Below, in pieces: positions 43,717-53,618 of a stretch of DNA of 64,000 bases. The stretch is from the NCBI RefSeq assembly GCF_015645095.1, contig NZ_JADOTW010000012.1, forward strand, positions 43,464-107,463. The letters are read 5' to 3'. The notes beneath the pieces were generated by a model. It did no database searches. It was not told the DNA's origin and was given only the letters and a program-made list of their open reading frames with translations. Every line of letters begins with the position of its first letter. Positions within the stretch are counted from its first letter, which is position 1. This DNA comes from Halomonas sp. 328 (lineage in GTDB: Bacteria > Pseudomonadota > Gammaproteobacteria > Pseudomonadales > Halomonadaceae). Position numbers and translations under genes: made by a program.

Positions 43717-43746
43717 CTGACGGCCCGGTGGGCGGTGCGATATGAT
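43717..43746 (+). promoter_or_regulatory. Candidate sigma-70 promoter of gpmI
   Basis: CTGACG (43717-43722) and TATGAT (43741-43746) are separated by 18 bases, four and five matches to consensus. They lie 80 bases before gpmI in the divergent gap with the rhodanese gene. Confidence 0.5.
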
Positions 43747-43826
43747 GCCCCAAGGAGCCGTGAGTCGCGACCCCGCCGGCGGATGCCGACGGGGCCTTCG
43801 ACGCTGACACAACGAGGCCAATCTTC

Positions 43827-45401
43827 ATGTCTGATGCCAATGCAGCCGCCCCGCGCCCGGTGGCGCTGATCATTCTCGATGGCTACGGCCATAACGACGA
43901 CGCCCAGGACAATGCCATCGCCGCGGCCAACACCCCGGTAATGGACCGCCTGCAGCGCGACTACCCCCATGCGCTGATCCACACCGACGGCAAGTTCGTG
44001 GGGCTGCCCGAGGGCCAGATGGGCAACTCCGAAGTGGGGCACATGAACCTGGGGGCCGGACGCATCGTCTACCAGGACTTCACCCGCATCACCAAGGCCA
44101 TCGAAGACGGTGAGCTGGCCGATAACCCGGTACTGACCGCGCCCATCGATGCCGCTGCCCGGGACGGCAAGGCACTGCACCTACTGGGCCTGCTCTCCCC
44201 GGGCGGCGTGCACAGCCATGAGGAGCATATCCTGGCCATGGCCGCCCTGGCCGCCGAGCGTGGCGTCAAGCGCATCTATGTGCATGCTTTCCTCGACGGC
44301 CGCGACATGCCGCCCAAGAGCGCTGCCGCCTCCATCGAGCGCACCGATGCCCGCCTCGCCGAGCTGGTGGGCGCCGACAACGGCTTTATCGCCTCGCTGA
44401 TCGGCCGCTACTACGCCATGGACCGCGATAACCGCTGGGACCGGGTCGAGAAGGCCTACCGCCTGATCACCGAGGCCGAGGGCGAGCAGGTGGTGGAGAG
44501 CGCCGAGGCCGGCCTGGCCGCCGCCTACGAGCGCGGCGAGACCGATGAATTCGTGGCCGCCACCAGCGTGCGCCCGGCGGGCCGGGCCATCGCCATGGAC
44601 GAGGGCGACGCGGCCATCTTCATGAACTTCCGCGCCGACCGCGCCCGGGAACTGACCCGCGCCTTCGTCGAACCCGGCTTCGCCGGCTTCGAGCGCCGCG
44701 CCCACCCGCGGCTGGCCGCCGACGGCCTGGTGATGCTGACCCAGTACGCCGCCGATATCCCCGCCCCGGCCGCCTTCCCTCCGGAGGAGCTGCGCAACAC
44801 CCTGGGTGAGGTGATGGCCAGCCGCGGCAAGACCCAGCTGCGCATCGCCGAGACCGAGAAGTATGCCCACGTGACCTTCTTCTTCTCCGGTGGCCAGGAG
44901 GCGGAGTATCCCGGCGAGACCCGGGTGCTGGTGCCTTCGCCCCAGGAGGTGAAGACCTACGACGAGAAGCCGGAGATGAGTGCCCCCGAGGTCACCGACC
45001 GGCTGGTGGAGGCCATCGATTCCGGTGCCTACGACCTGATCGTCTGCAACTACGCCAACGGCGACATGGTCGGCCACACCGGCAAGTTCGACGCCGCGGT
45101 CCAAGCCATCGAGGCGGTGGACGCCTGTGTCGGCCGGGTGGTGGAAGCCATCGAGCGAGCCGGGGGCGAGTGCCTGATCACCGCCGACCATGGCAACGCC
45201 GAGCAGATGACCAACCCGGACACCGGCGCCCCCCAGACCGCCCACACCACCTTCGCCGTACCGCTGGTCTATGTCACCCCCCGCCAAGCGCGCCTGCGCG
45301 ACGGCGGCCGGCTCTGCGATATCGCCCCGACCCTGCTGACCATGATGGGCGAGGCGATCCCGCCGGAGATGACCGGCCAGGTGCTGATCGACTTCCCGTG
45401 A
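43827..45401 (+). CDS. gpmI: 2,3-bisphosphoglycerate-independent phosphoglycerate mutase
   Basis: Interconverts 3- and 2-phosphoglycerate in glycolysis/gluconeogenesis, with Mn ions. The 524-residue protein has the alkaline-phosphatase-like core: [18 protein letters not shown] near residues 13-30 with the first metal Asp, the phosphoserine in [14 protein letters not shown] near 65, [12 protein letters not shown] near 155, and metal-site segments [24 protein letters not shown] near 410-433 and [11 protein letters not shown] near 450. Its stop codon overlaps the envC GTG by four bases. Confidence 0.96.
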   Translation: MSDANAAAPRPVALIILDGYGHNDDAQDNAIAAANTPVMDRLQRDYPHALIHTDGKFVGLPEGQMGNSEVGHMNLGAGRIVYQDFTRITKAIEDGELADNPVLTAPIDAAARDGKALHLLGLLSPGGVHSHEEHILAMAALAAERGVKRIYVHAFLDGRDMPPKSAAASIERTDARLAELVGADNGFIASLIGRYYAMDRDNRWDRVEKAYRLITEAEGEQVVESAEAGLAAAYERGETDEFVAATSVRPAGRAIAMDEGDAAIFMNFRADRARELTRAFVEPGFAGFERRAHPRLAADGLVMLTQYAADIPAPAAFPPEELRNTLGEVMASRGKTQLRIAETEKYAHVTFFFSGGQEAEYPGETRVLVPSPQEVKTYDEKPEMSAPEVTDRLVEAIDSGAYDLIVCNYANGDMVGHTGKFDAAVQAIEAVDACVGRVVEAIERAGGECLITADHGNAEQMTNPDTGAPQTAHTTFAVPLVYVTPRQARLRDGGRLCDIAPTLLTMMGEAIPPEMTGQVLIDFP

Positions 45402-46552
45402 GGCGGCGCCTCGCCCACACCCTGGGCGGTGCCCTGAGTCTCGCCCTGCTGCTGGGCTGGGCCGCCCCCCTGGCGGCCCAGCCCGACGAGCGCCAGGCCC
45501 GGGAGCGCCTGGATGCCATCGGCGGCGAGATCCAGGCGCTGAACCGTCGCCTGGAGGGCACCCGCCACGCCCGGGACGACGCCGACCAGGCCCTGCGCCG
45601 GGTGGAGACCGCCCTCGCCGAGACCCACCGCCGCCTGGACGAGCTCCAGGCCGAGCGGCGGCGCCTCGACGACGAGGTCTATGACCTGGAGCGCCAGCGC
45701 GAGGCCCTGGAGGCGGAACGCGACGAGCTGGAAGCGGCCCTGGCCACCCAGCTCGACGCCCTCTACCGCCTCGGCCAGACGCCCCAGCTCAAGCTGCTGC
45801 TCAACCAGGAGGATCCGGCACGCCTGGATCGCCTGCAGACCTACCTCAATCACCTGACCCGGGCGCGCAACGCGCGCCTGGACGAGCTGGCCGAACTGAA
45901 CGCGCGGCTGGCCGCCAACCGCCGGGCCCTGGACGAGCGCGCCAGCGCCCTGGCCACCAACCAGGCCGCCCTGGAGGCGCGTAGCGCCGAGCTGGCCGAG
46001 CAGGGCCGCGAGCGCCAGGCCCTGGTGGCCGAACTCGACGCCCGTTACGCCAGCGAGCAGGCCCGCCTGGCGGATCTCAACCAGGACCGCGCCCATGCCG
46101 AACGGGTGCTGCGCCAGGTGCAGGAAGAGCTGGCGCGGCTCCAGCGCCCGCCGCCCTCCACCGCCATCGCTCAGACCCGGGGCGACCTGCCCTGGCCGGT
46201 ACAGGGCGCCATCGCCTCGCGCTTCGGCCGTGGCGAGGGGGTCAATCGCAACGGCATCCTGATCCAGGCCGCCGAGGGCACCCCGGTGGAGGCGGTCCAT
46301 GCGGGGCGGGTGGTGTTCGCCGACTGGATGCGCGGCTTCGGCAACCTGCTGATCATCGATCACGGCGATCGCATCATGACCCTGCACGCCCACCTGCAAC
46401 GCTTCGACGTGGGCGTGGGCGCCGCCGTGGAGCGCGGCACCCGCCTCGGCGCCGTGGGCGCCAGCGGCGGTCGCGGCCAGCCGGCGCTCTATTTCGAGGT
46501 GCGCCGCGACGGTGACCCCATCGACCCCCAGGGCTGGATCGCCCGTCGCTGA
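45398..46552 (+). CDS. envC: Murein hydrolase activator EnvC family protein
   Basis: Periplasmic activator of division amidases at the septum. The GTG start overlaps the gpmI stop as GTGA, giving 384 residues that begin with a signal peptide ([22 protein letters not shown], cleavage near residue 27). A long charged coiled coil follows (about 30-250), and then a LytM/M23 domain near 265-380. Zinc-site residues of active M23 peptidases are missing or changed ([15 protein letters not shown] in place of an HxGxD-type motif), as in EnvC, so it is an activator and not an enzyme. Confidence 0.93.
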   Translation: MRRRLAHTLGGALSLALLLGWAAPLAAQPDERQARERLDAIGGEIQALNRRLEGTRHARDDADQALRRVETALAETHRRLDELQAERRRLDDEVYDLERQREALEAERDELEAALATQLDALYRLGQTPQLKLLLNQEDPARLDRLQTYLNHLTRARNARLDELAELNARLAANRRALDERASALATNQAALEARSAELAEQGRERQALVAELDARYASEQARLADLNQDRAHAERVLRQVQEELARLQRPPPSTAIAQTRGDLPWPVQGAIASRFGRGEGVNRNGILIQAAEGTPVEAVHAGRVVFADWMRGFGNLLIIDHGDRIMTLHAHLQRFDVGVGAAVERGTRLGAVGASGGRGQPALYFEVRRDGDPIDPQGWIARR

Positions 46553-46636
46553 CACCGCCTATGGCGCCGGACGCCGCGACGGCGCTATCCTGAAGCCCTG
46601 TCAGTCACTCAATTAGCCCCCGACACGGGAGACTGC

Positions 46637-47914
46637 ATGCCCATCACCATTCCCCGCCCACTGCTCTCGGGCCTCGCCGCCCTGGCCCTGGTGGCCCTGC
46701 CACTGCAGGCCCCGGCGGCCGATGACGATCTCGCCCTGGAGGAGATCCAGACCTTCGCCGAGGTCTTCGAGCGCATCAAGCGCGCCTATGTGGAGGAGGT
46801 GGACGACGCCACCCTGCTGCGTAACGCCATGCGCGGCATGCTCGGCGAACTCGACCCCCACTCCGCCTACCTGGATCGTGACGCCTTCCGCAGCCTCCAG
46901 GAGTCGACCCAGGGCGAGTTCGGCGGCATCGGCATCGAGGTGGGACTGGAGAACGGCCAGCTGACGGTGATCGCTCCCATCGATGACACCCCGGCGGCCC
47001 GCGCCGGCCTGCAGGCTCGGGACGCCATCCTGCGCATCGGTGACACCCCCACCGAGGGCATGTCGCTGCAGGAGGCGGTCAACCTGATGCGTGGCGAGCC
47101 GGGCACCGACCTGGAGCTGACCCTGCTACGCCGCGGCGAGGAGACGCCCCGCACCGTCACCCTGACCCGGGAGATCATTCGTACCGAGAGCGTGCGCAGC
47201 GAACTGCTGGAGCCGGGCTACGGTTACCTGCGTATCAGCCAGTTCCAGAGCCGCACCGGCGAGCAGGTGGAGAGTGCGGTGGCGGCCCTGGAGCGGGACG
47301 GTGCCCTGGACGGCCTGGTGCTGGACCTGCGCAACAACCCCGGTGGCGTGCTGCAGGCCGCGGTGGCGGTGGCTGACGCCTTCCTCGAGCGGGGGCTGAT
47401 CGTCTATACCGAAGGACGCCTGCCCAACAGCGAGCTGCGCTTCAATGCCAGTGCCAGCCAGGTCGCCGCCGAGGTGCCCATGGTGGTACTGATCAACGGC
47501 GGCAGCGCCTCGGCGGCGGAGATCGTCGCCGGCGCCCTGCAGGATCAGCGCCGCGCCGTGGTGATGGGCACCGAGAGCTTCGGCAAGGGTTCGGTGCAGC
47601 AGATCATGCCGCTGGGCAACGGCGAGGGACTCAAGCTGACCACCGCCCTCTACTACACGCCCAGCGGGCGCTCCATCCAGGCCCTGGGCATCGCCCCCGA
47701 CGTGGAGGTGGCCCGGGGCCGCCTGGAGCTGGCGGAGAGCAGTCGGCAGCTGCGCGAGGCGGATCTGGAGGGGCACCTGGGCCGGCGCGGCGAAACCCGC
47801 CAGCGCAGCGAGGCGATCAGCGAGCGGCTGCGAGAGGATTATCAACTGGCCGAGGCCCTCAACCTGCTCAAGGCCCTCAAGGTGATCGGCCAGCGCCCCG
47901 CCGCCGCAGGGTAG
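46637..47914 (+). CDS. ctpA: Carboxy-terminal processing protease (S41 family)
   Basis: A 425-residue exported serine protease of the CtpA type, which in pseudomonads trims cell-wall hydrolases. Signal peptide at residues 1-27 (LLSGLAALALVALPLQAPAA), N-terminal helical region, PDZ domain near 85-165 with GGIGIEVGLENGQLTVIAP, and the protease core with the Ser nucleophile in INGGSASAAEIVAGAL near 290 and the Lys base in FGKGSVQQIMPL near 315. It follows envC by 84 bases; the same gene order is seen in Pseudomonas. Confidence 0.95.
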   Translation: MPITIPRPLLSGLAALALVALPLQAPAADDDLALEEIQTFAEVFERIKRAYVEEVDDATLLRNAMRGMLGELDPHSAYLDRDAFRSLQESTQGEFGGIGIEVGLENGQLTVIAPIDDTPAARAGLQARDAILRIGDTPTEGMSLQEAVNLMRGEPGTDLELTLLRRGEETPRTVTLTREIIRTESVRSELLEPGYGYLRISQFQSRTGEQVESAVAALERDGALDGLVLDLRNNPGGVLQAAVAVADAFLERGLIVYTEGRLPNSELRFNASASQVAAEVPMVVLINGGSASAAEIVAGALQDQRRAVVMGTESFGKGSVQQIMPLGNGEGLKLTTALYYTPSGRSIQALGIAPDVEVARGRLELAESSRQLREADLEGHLGRRGETRQRSEAISERLREDYQLAEALNLLKALKVIGQRPAAAG

Positions 47915-47971
47915 GTCGGATAAACGGCGTAGGTCGAATAAACGAGCCGCAGGCGAGAGCATCCGACCTAC
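47911..47971. repeat. Long-range inverted repeat between ctpA and ubiI
   Basis: Perfect 11-bp arms GTAGGTCGGAT and ATCCGACCTAC enclose 39 bases with a second partial copy, GTAGGTCGAAT. The left arm contains the ctpA stop codon. It is probably a chromosomal palindromic repeat that also serves as a shared 3' structure for two convergent genes. Confidence 0.65.
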
Positions 47972-47984
47972 CGCGGTTCACGCC

Positions 47985-49205
47985 TTAGCGGCAACTCGGC
48001 GGCAGGCGACCCCGTTCGCCGATCGCCTGTCGCATCAGCAACCGCTTGATCGGCGTGGCCCGGTCGACCCCGGAGAGTCCCAGGTTGCGGGCCAACGCCA
48101 GGGCCGGATGGGTCGCGCCGAACAGCAGCCGGAAGCCGTCCATCAGCGCCAGCATGGCGGCGTTGTCGCCGCGCCGCCGCCGGGCGTAGCGGGCCAGGAT
48201 CCGCTCACTACCCGGGCGAATCCCCCGCCGCCGGGCGTCCAACAGTTCCTCCGCCAGCACCGCCGCATCCATCAACCCCAGGTTCACCCCTTGGCCAGCC
48301 AGGGGGTGAATGCTGTGGGCGGCATCGCCGATCAGCGCCAGGCCGGGACGCACATAGCGCTCGGCATGTCGCTGCACCAGGGGCACGCTGAGGGCGCCAT
48401 CGATCGCTTCCACCCGGCCGAGACGCCCCTCGAAGGCCGCCTCCAGGGCCTCGCCCAGGGCGACCCGGGGCAGGCCGACCAGGCGCTCCGCCTCCTCGGG
48501 GGTGGTCGACCAGACGATGGAGCAGTAGCGAGGCTCACCTTCCAATGTCAGGGGCAGGAAGGCCAGGGGGCCGGTAGGCAGGAACACCTGGCGAGCCACG
48601 CCGCCATGGGGCAGGGCGGTGCGCACCGTGGTCACCACCGCCACCTGACCGGTGTCCCTGGGCTCGGCGGCGATCCCTGCCAGCGACCGCAGCCGCGAGC
48701 GGGCGCCATCGGCGGCCACCACCAGGGGCGCACTCAGGGCCTCGCCGCCTGCCAGGGTCAAGCAGGCACCATCGGCGTCCTCCTGATACCCCTCGATCAC
48801 GGCACCGAAGCGCTGGGTCACCGTGGGCAGAGCCGCCAGGCGCGCCTCCAGGGCCGCCAGGATGACGTCGTTCTCGACGATATGTCCCAGCGCCGGCACC
48901 CCGGCCTGCCCTGCCTCGAAGGCGATCTCGCCGCTGCCCTGGGCATCCCAGACCGCCATGCCGGTATAGGGGGTGGCACGACGAGCGACGATGGTCTCCC
49001 AGACCCCCAGGCCGCTCAGCAGACGCTGGGAGACCGGCGTGACGGCGCTGACCCGGCGCCCCGGCGGCATGCCCGCCACATCATCCTGCGCCAGGGGGGC
49101 GGGGCGGGCATCCAGCACCGTCACGGCGACCCCGGCCCCTCCCAGCAGGGCGGCCAGGGTGGCCCCCACCATGCCTCCGCCTACGACCACTACCTCGGCT
49201 CGCAT
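47985..49205 (-). CDS. ubiI: UbiH/UbiF/VisC-type FAD hydroxylase, probably UbiI
   Basis: A 406-residue flavin monooxygenase of ubiquinone synthesis; UbiI hydroxylates C5 of the ring. FAD motif VVVGGGMVGATLAALLGGAG at residues 5-24, and GLALIGDAAHSIHPLAGQGVNLGLMDAAVL near 290-320, the family signature. The ATG at 49205 starts MRAEVVVVGGG; the upstream in-frame residues are not conserved. In E. coli ubiH and ubiI are adjacent. Here they are on the same strand but separated by an inserted, opposite-strand permease gene. Confidence 0.9.
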   Translation of the reverse strand: MRAEVVVVGGGMVGATLAALLGGAGVAVTVLDARPAPLAQDDVAGMPPGRRVSAVTPVSQRLLSGLGVWETIVARRATPYTGMAVWDAQGSGEIAFEAGQAGVPALGHIVENDVILAALEARLAALPTVTQRFGAVIEGYQEDADGACLTLAGGEALSAPLVVAADGARSRLRSLAGIAAEPRDTGQVAVVTTVRTALPHGGVARQVFLPTGPLAFLPLTLEGEPRYCSIVWSTTPEEAERLVGLPRVALGEALEAAFEGRLGRVEAIDGALSVPLVQRHAERYVRPGLALIGDAAHSIHPLAGQGVNLGLMDAAVLAEELLDARRRGIRPGSERILARYARRRRGDNAAMLALMDGFRLLFGATHPALALARNLGLSGVDRATPIKRLLMRQAIGERGRLPPSCR

Positions 49206-49391
49206 CGCTGCCTCCTCGACTGCCGAATTCTCGTGTCGCCATTGTCGCATGACCGCTCTCGCCAGGCGCCCCCTGCGAAGGTGCCACCAACCCGGCTAGT
49301 CTGAATACCACTCCCTGGAAGTATGCCGACAATGAAATAGTCCTTATCAGCTCATCCTCGGGGATAGACCCTCCCCCCCTTTGTGGCTATT

Positions 49392-49454
49392 TTGTGTACA
49401 ACAACTACATAACAAAGTATTCATCCCTTAGGGATTGAGTGTGTACAACAACAA
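49392..49454 (+). promoter_or_regulatory. Duplicated TGTGTACAACAAC element in permease leader
   Basis: A 13-base direct repeat occurs at 49393-49405 and 49440-49452. The first copy forms the dyad TTGTGTACAA, of the TTGT-N2-ACAA type used by several GntR-family regulators. The second copy also contains an exact AACAACAA (49447-49454), the Hfq/Crc-type motif, 19 bases before the ATG and just upstream of the GAGAGG ribosome site. Confidence 0.5.
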
Positions 49455-49472
49455 CCGCGCGAGAGGCACAAG

Positions 49473-50858
49473 ATGACCGAAGCCACCCCCCAGGCCGAAC
49501 CCCGGCCATCCCGCACCATCAATCGAGACCCCGATGCCATGCCCCCCCTGGGCAAGGCGATCCCCCTGGGCATTCAGCACATCATGGCGATGTTCGCCGG
49601 TAACGTGACCCCGCCCATCATCATCGCCGGGGTCATCGGCGCCACCACCGGCGAAACGATCTTCCTGATCCAGGTCGCGCTCTTCGTGGCCGGTATCGCC
49701 ACCCTGATCCAGACCATCGGCATGGGCCCCATCGGCGCCCGCCTGCCCATCGTTCAGGGCACCAGCTTCGGCTTCCTGCCGGTGGCCCTGCCCCTGGCCG
49801 GCACCTTCGGCCTCCCCGCCGTACTCGGCGCCTCCCTGGTGGCGGGCGTCTTGCAGGTGGGTCTGGGGGCCAGCCTGAAGAAGATCCGCCACTGGTTCTC
49901 GCCGGTGGTCACCGGCATCGTGGTGCTGTTGATCGGCATCATCCTGATGCCGGTGGGTCTCAACTATGCCGCCGGCGGCATCGGCAACCCCGACTTCGCC
50001 TCCCCCACCAACCTGGGCCTGGCCTTCTTCGTGCTGGTGGTCACCATCGGCGTCCACCAGTTCGGCCGCGGCTTCCTCAAGGCCGCCTCCATCCTGGTGG
50101 GCCTGGCCAGCGGTTATATCCTGGCGATCTTCCTCGGCATGGTGGACTTCTCCACCGTCGGCGACGCCGCCTGGTTCTCCATTCCCAAGCCCTTCCAGTA
50201 CGGCCTGGAGTTCCAGCTGACCGCCATCATCGGCATGGCCCTGATCATGTTCGTGGTGGGCCTGGAGACCATCGGCAACATCTCGGCCATCACCATCGGC
50301 GGCGCCGGCCGCCATGCCAAGGATCGCGAGCTCTCCGGCGGCGTCATGGCCGACGGCGTGGCCACCTCCTTCGCCGCCATCTTCAACACCCTGCCCAACA
50401 CCGCCTATGCCCAGAACGTGGGCCTGATCACCCTGACCGGCGTGGTCAGCCGTCACGTGGTGACCATCGGCGGCATCCTGCTGATCTGCATGGGCCTGTT
50501 CCCGAAACTGGGCGCCCTGGTCGCCGCCATGCCGCATGCCGTCCTGGGCGGCGCCGGCGTGGTCATGTTCGGCATGATTGCCTCCGCGGGCCTCAAGATC
50601 ATCCAGGAGTGCGACCTGAACCAGCGCAACATGCTGATCATCGCCGTCTCCCTGAGCCTGGGTATCGGCCTGCCGGCGGTGGAGGCCATCTCCGAAACCA
50701 TGCCCGGCCAGCTCGGCCTGCTGCTCAAGTCCGGCCTGGTGCCGGCGGCCCTGGCGGCCCTGCTGCTGGACGCCATCCTGCCCGGCAAGCCGAAGCGCGA
50801 GCCCATCGAGGCCGATGAGGCAGCAGCCGCGGCCGAAGCGGCCACGCCCAAGAAGTAA
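49473..50858 (+). CDS. NCS2 family nucleobase:cation symporter (xanthine/uric acid permease type)
   Basis: A 461-residue inner-membrane permease with about 14 segments. NCS2 landmarks: GIQHIMAMFAGNVTPPIIIAGV near residues 33-54 with the transport-critical QH, IVQGTSFGFLPVALPL near 92-107, MFVVGLETIGNISAITI near 258-275 with the substrate Glu, and FNTLPNTAYAQNVGLITLTGVVSRHV near 305-330. This NTxxYAQNxG form is typical of purine (xanthine, urate) carriers. It stands alone between ubiI and ubiH on the opposite strand and ends in a strong bidirectional terminator. Confidence 0.9.
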   Translation: MTEATPQAEPRPSRTINRDPDAMPPLGKAIPLGIQHIMAMFAGNVTPPIIIAGVIGATTGETIFLIQVALFVAGIATLIQTIGMGPIGARLPIVQGTSFGFLPVALPLAGTFGLPAVLGASLVAGVLQVGLGASLKKIRHWFSPVVTGIVVLLIGIILMPVGLNYAAGGIGNPDFASPTNLGLAFFVLVVTIGVHQFGRGFLKAASILVGLASGYILAIFLGMVDFSTVGDAAWFSIPKPFQYGLEFQLTAIIGMALIMFVVGLETIGNISAITIGGAGRHAKDRELSGGVMADGVATSFAAIFNTLPNTAYAQNVGLITLTGVVSRHVVTIGGILLICMGLFPKLGALVAAMPHAVLGGAGVVMFGMIASAGLKIIQECDLNQRNMLIIAVSLSLGIGLPAVEAISETMPGQLGLLLKSGLVPAALAALLLDAILPGKPKREPIEADEAAAAAEAATPKK

Positions 50859-50877
50859 GCCTTAGCAGGACCCAAGA

Positions 50878-50916
50878 CGCCAAGGGCCCGGCAACACTGC
50901 CGGGCCCTTGGCGTTT
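50878..50916. terminator. Bidirectional terminator between permease and ubiH
   Basis: A perfect 16-bp stem (left arm CGCCAAGGGCCCGGCA, loop ACAC) is followed by TTT on the plus strand. It starts 20 bases after the permease stop and ends 25 bases from the end of the convergent ubiH gene. Confidence 0.85.
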
Positions 50917-50937
50917 CTGCTGGTGGCTCTCGGCGCC

Positions 50938-52173
50938 TCAGCGCTCCAGGCCCATGGCCCGCCGTGCCAGGGCCCGGCGCAACGGCCCCACCAGGTTGAG
51001 GCCGATCAGTCCCGCCGCCCGGGCATGGGAGAGCAGGGGATGATCGATGCCGAAGAGGCGCACCAGGCCATCGCTGAAACGGATGACGTTATGGCGATCG
51101 CGATCGCGGCGCGCCTCGAAGTCGCCGAGCACCGTCATGGCACCGAGGGACTGCCCGCTGGCCAGGCCGGCCTCCAGGGCCGCGACCAGATCCACCACCC
51201 CTCGCAGCGCCAGGTTGAAGCCCTGGCCGGCCACCGGGTGCAGGGCATGGGCGGCATTGCCCAGCACGGCAAGCCCCGGGCGCACCGTCTCCCGGGCGGT
51301 CACCAGGGAGAGCGGGTAGCTATGGCGCTGCCCCACCCGACGAAAGCGCCCGGCGCGATCGCCGAAGGCCCGCTGCAGCCGCCACAGGAAGTCACCGTCG
51401 GAGAGCGCCAGGGTCTCGGCCTCGCCGCCCACCGCATGGGTCCAGACCAGCTCCATGCGATTCCCCTTGAGGGGCAGCAGGGCCAGGGGCCCCTCCGGCG
51501 TGAAGCGCTCGAAAGCGGTGCCGCCATGGGGGCGACTCACCTCCAGGTTGGCGATCAGGGCCACCTGGTCGTAGGGGGTGGCGCGACTATCGATGCCGAG
51601 GCGCTCCTTGAGCCCGGAGCGCCCCCCATCCGCCAGCACGGTGAGCCCCGCCTCCAGGCACTGGCCATCGCTGAGCCTCAGGCGATAGCCCGAGCCGCCG
51701 GGGCTCATCGACTCGACCCTGGCCGGGCAGTGCCAGGCCAGGGGCAACTCCGCGAGACGCTGGTGCAGCACCCGTCCCATCCAGGCATTGGGCAGCACAT
51801 AGCCCAGGGCCTCCACCGACAGCTCCTCGGCGGCCAGCCGCGTCACCCCCAGGCGTCCGCGTTCGCTGATATGGATGCGGCGAATCGGCTCCGCTTCTCG
51901 GGCCATGGCGTCCCACAGGCCCAGCGCCTCGAAATGCCATCGGGAGCCCTGGGCGATGGCGCTGGCCCGGGCATCGAAACTGGGCTGCCAGTCGGCCTCG
52001 CCGGCCGCGGGCAGCGGGGTCGCCTCGATCACCGCCACCCGCAGGTCATGGCGACGAATCAGGGGCGCCAGGGCACAGGCCAGACTGGCCCCCACCAGGC
52101 CGCCACCGATGATGGCGATATCCACGGGCCTTGCCGGTGCCTGGTCTATGCTGTGGCTGGGCGTCTCCATCAT
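50938..52173 (-). CDS. ubiH: 2-octaprenyl-6-methoxyphenol hydroxylase
   Basis: A 411-residue flavin monooxygenase of ubiquinone synthesis. FAD motif IAIIGGGLVGASLACALAPL near residues 19-38, and GLAVLGNAAHALHPVAGQGFNLALRGVVDLVAAL near 295-330, where UbiH-type proteins have GNAAH instead of GDAAH. Two ATG codons are adjacent at the start. It lies 83 bases downstream of pepP on the same strand; ygfB-pepP-ubiH is the standard gammaproteobacterial order, which identifies it over the UbiI paralog at 47985. Confidence 0.92.
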   Translation of the reverse strand: MMETPSHSIDQAPARPVDIAIIGGGLVGASLACALAPLIRRHDLRVAVIEATPLPAAGEADWQPSFDARASAIAQGSRWHFEALGLWDAMAREAEPIRRIHISERGRLGVTRLAAEELSVEALGYVLPNAWMGRVLHQRLAELPLAWHCPARVESMSPGGSGYRLRLSDGQCLEAGLTVLADGGRSGLKERLGIDSRATPYDQVALIANLEVSRPHGGTAFERFTPEGPLALLPLKGNRMELVWTHAVGGEAETLALSDGDFLWRLQRAFGDRAGRFRRVGQRHSYPLSLVTARETVRPGLAVLGNAAHALHPVAGQGFNLALRGVVDLVAALEAGLASGQSLGAMTVLGDFEARRDRDRHNVIRFSDGLVRLFGIDHPLLSHARAAGLIGLNLVGPLRRALARRAMGLER

Positions 52174-52256
52174 GCCTCTCTCGTGAAAGCGGCCAGGAAG
52201 CGGCCGAACACCAATAATGTAATTACGTAACTAAGAAAAGCTAGCCACCCGAGCGA

Positions 52257-53594
52257 TCATTCCTTGACCATCAGGGCCTCGATTTCCTCGACCCGCTTGG
52301 GCACGCCGGCGGAGAGCACCTCATGCCCCTCGGCAGTCACCGCCACGTCATCCTCGATACGAATGCCGATGCCACGATAGGCCTCGGGAATGTCCGCCTC
52401 GTCGGGAATATAGAGCCCCGGCTCCACGGTGATCACCATGCCCGGTACCAGGGGGCGTGCCTGACCGTCGTGGCGGTAGGCCCCCACGTCGTGGACATCC
52501 AGCCCCAGCCAGTGGGAGGTGGAGTGGAGGTAGAAGCGGCGGTAACCCTGCTCGGCGATGCACGCCTCGAGCTCCCCCTCCAGCAGGCCCAGCTCGATCA
52601 GCCCCGCCGTCAGGTCGCGCACCACGCCATCATGGATCTCCACCAGGGTGGCACCGGGGCGCACCGCCGCTACCGCCCGCTCCTGGGCATGGAGCACCAC
52701 CTCGTAGAGGGCACGCTGAGCCGCCGAGAAACGCCCATTGACCGGGAAGGTACGGGTAATATCGCCGGCATAGAGATCGAACTCGGCACCGGCATCGATC
52801 AACACCAGGTCGCCGTCCCGCAGCTCGGCGCGATTCTCGATATAGTGCAGCACACAGGCATTGGCGCCGCCGCCGACGATAGAGGCGTAGGCGGGACCGC
52901 TAGCCCCCTGCCACAGGAACTCATGCTCCAGCTCCGCCTGGAGGTGATATTCGGCGAGCCCTGGGGCGGACAGGGCCATGGCCCGGCGATGGGCCCGGGC
53001 GGAGATCTCGGCGGCATGGCGCATCAATGCCAGCTCCGCCTCACTCTTGATCAGGCGTTGCTCGTGGAGCAGCGTGCAGACATCGGCGAAGGCCCGGGGC
53101 GCCAGCGCGCCCTGGCGCTGCTTGGCCAGCAGCTCGCCGCGCAGGGATTCCCCCAGGGCCAGGGCCGCGGCGTCATCCAGGGGCAGATAGAGGGTCTCGC
53201 GGCCATTCAGCAGGCCCGCCAGGCGCTCCGCCCGCTCGTCATTCTCGAAGGCCTGGTCGACGCCATACTGAGCCTGGGCCCCCTCGGCGCCCAGGCGAAT
53301 GCCGGTCCAGGCCTCAAGTGTCGGGTCACGCTCCTGGCAGAAGAGCACGCATTCTCCCTCGGCACGCCCCGGCAACAGCAGCAGCAGGGCCTCCGGCTCG
53401 GGGAAGCCGGTCAGGTAGTGGAAGTCGCTGTTCTGGCGGAAGGGGAAGTCGCTGTCGCGGCTGCGGGTCACCAGGCCGGCGGCGGGCAGCAGCACGGCGC
53501 TGGCGGGGGGCAGGGCGTCCATCAGGGCGCGGCGCCGGGCACGATACTCGTCCAGGCCGATGGGGGCCGGGCGGGGCAGTCTCTCTCGACTCAT
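52257..53594 (-). CDS. pepP: Xaa-Pro aminopeptidase
   Basis: Cytosolic Mn-dependent enzyme that removes N-terminal residues before proline. The 445-residue protein has the aminopeptidase P N-terminal domain (to about 175) and a pita-bread catalytic domain with all five metal ligands visible: Asp and Asp in LVLIDAGAEFDLYAGDITRTFPVNG near 265-290, His in YLHSTSHWLGLDVHDVG near 353-369, and Glu residues in MVITVEPGLYIP near 385 and GIGIRIEDDVAVT near 408. Confidence 0.95.
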   Translation of the reverse strand: MSRERLPRPAPIGLDEYRARRRALMDALPPASAVLLPAAGLVTRSRDSDFPFRQNSDFHYLTGFPEPEALLLLLPGRAEGECVLFCQERDPTLEAWTGIRLGAEGAQAQYGVDQAFENDERAERLAGLLNGRETLYLPLDDAAALALGESLRGELLAKQRQGALAPRAFADVCTLLHEQRLIKSEAELALMRHAAEISARAHRRAMALSAPGLAEYHLQAELEHEFLWQGASGPAYASIVGGGANACVLHYIENRAELRDGDLVLIDAGAEFDLYAGDITRTFPVNGRFSAAQRALYEVVLHAQERAVAAVRPGATLVEIHDGVVRDLTAGLIELGLLEGELEACIAEQGYRRFYLHSTSHWLGLDVHDVGAYRHDGQARPLVPGMVITVEPGLYIPDEADIPEAYRGIGIRIEDDVAVTAEGHEVLSAGVPKRVEEIEALMVKE

Positions 53595-53618
53595 GGTGAC
53601 TCCTGAAAGGCTCGAGGC

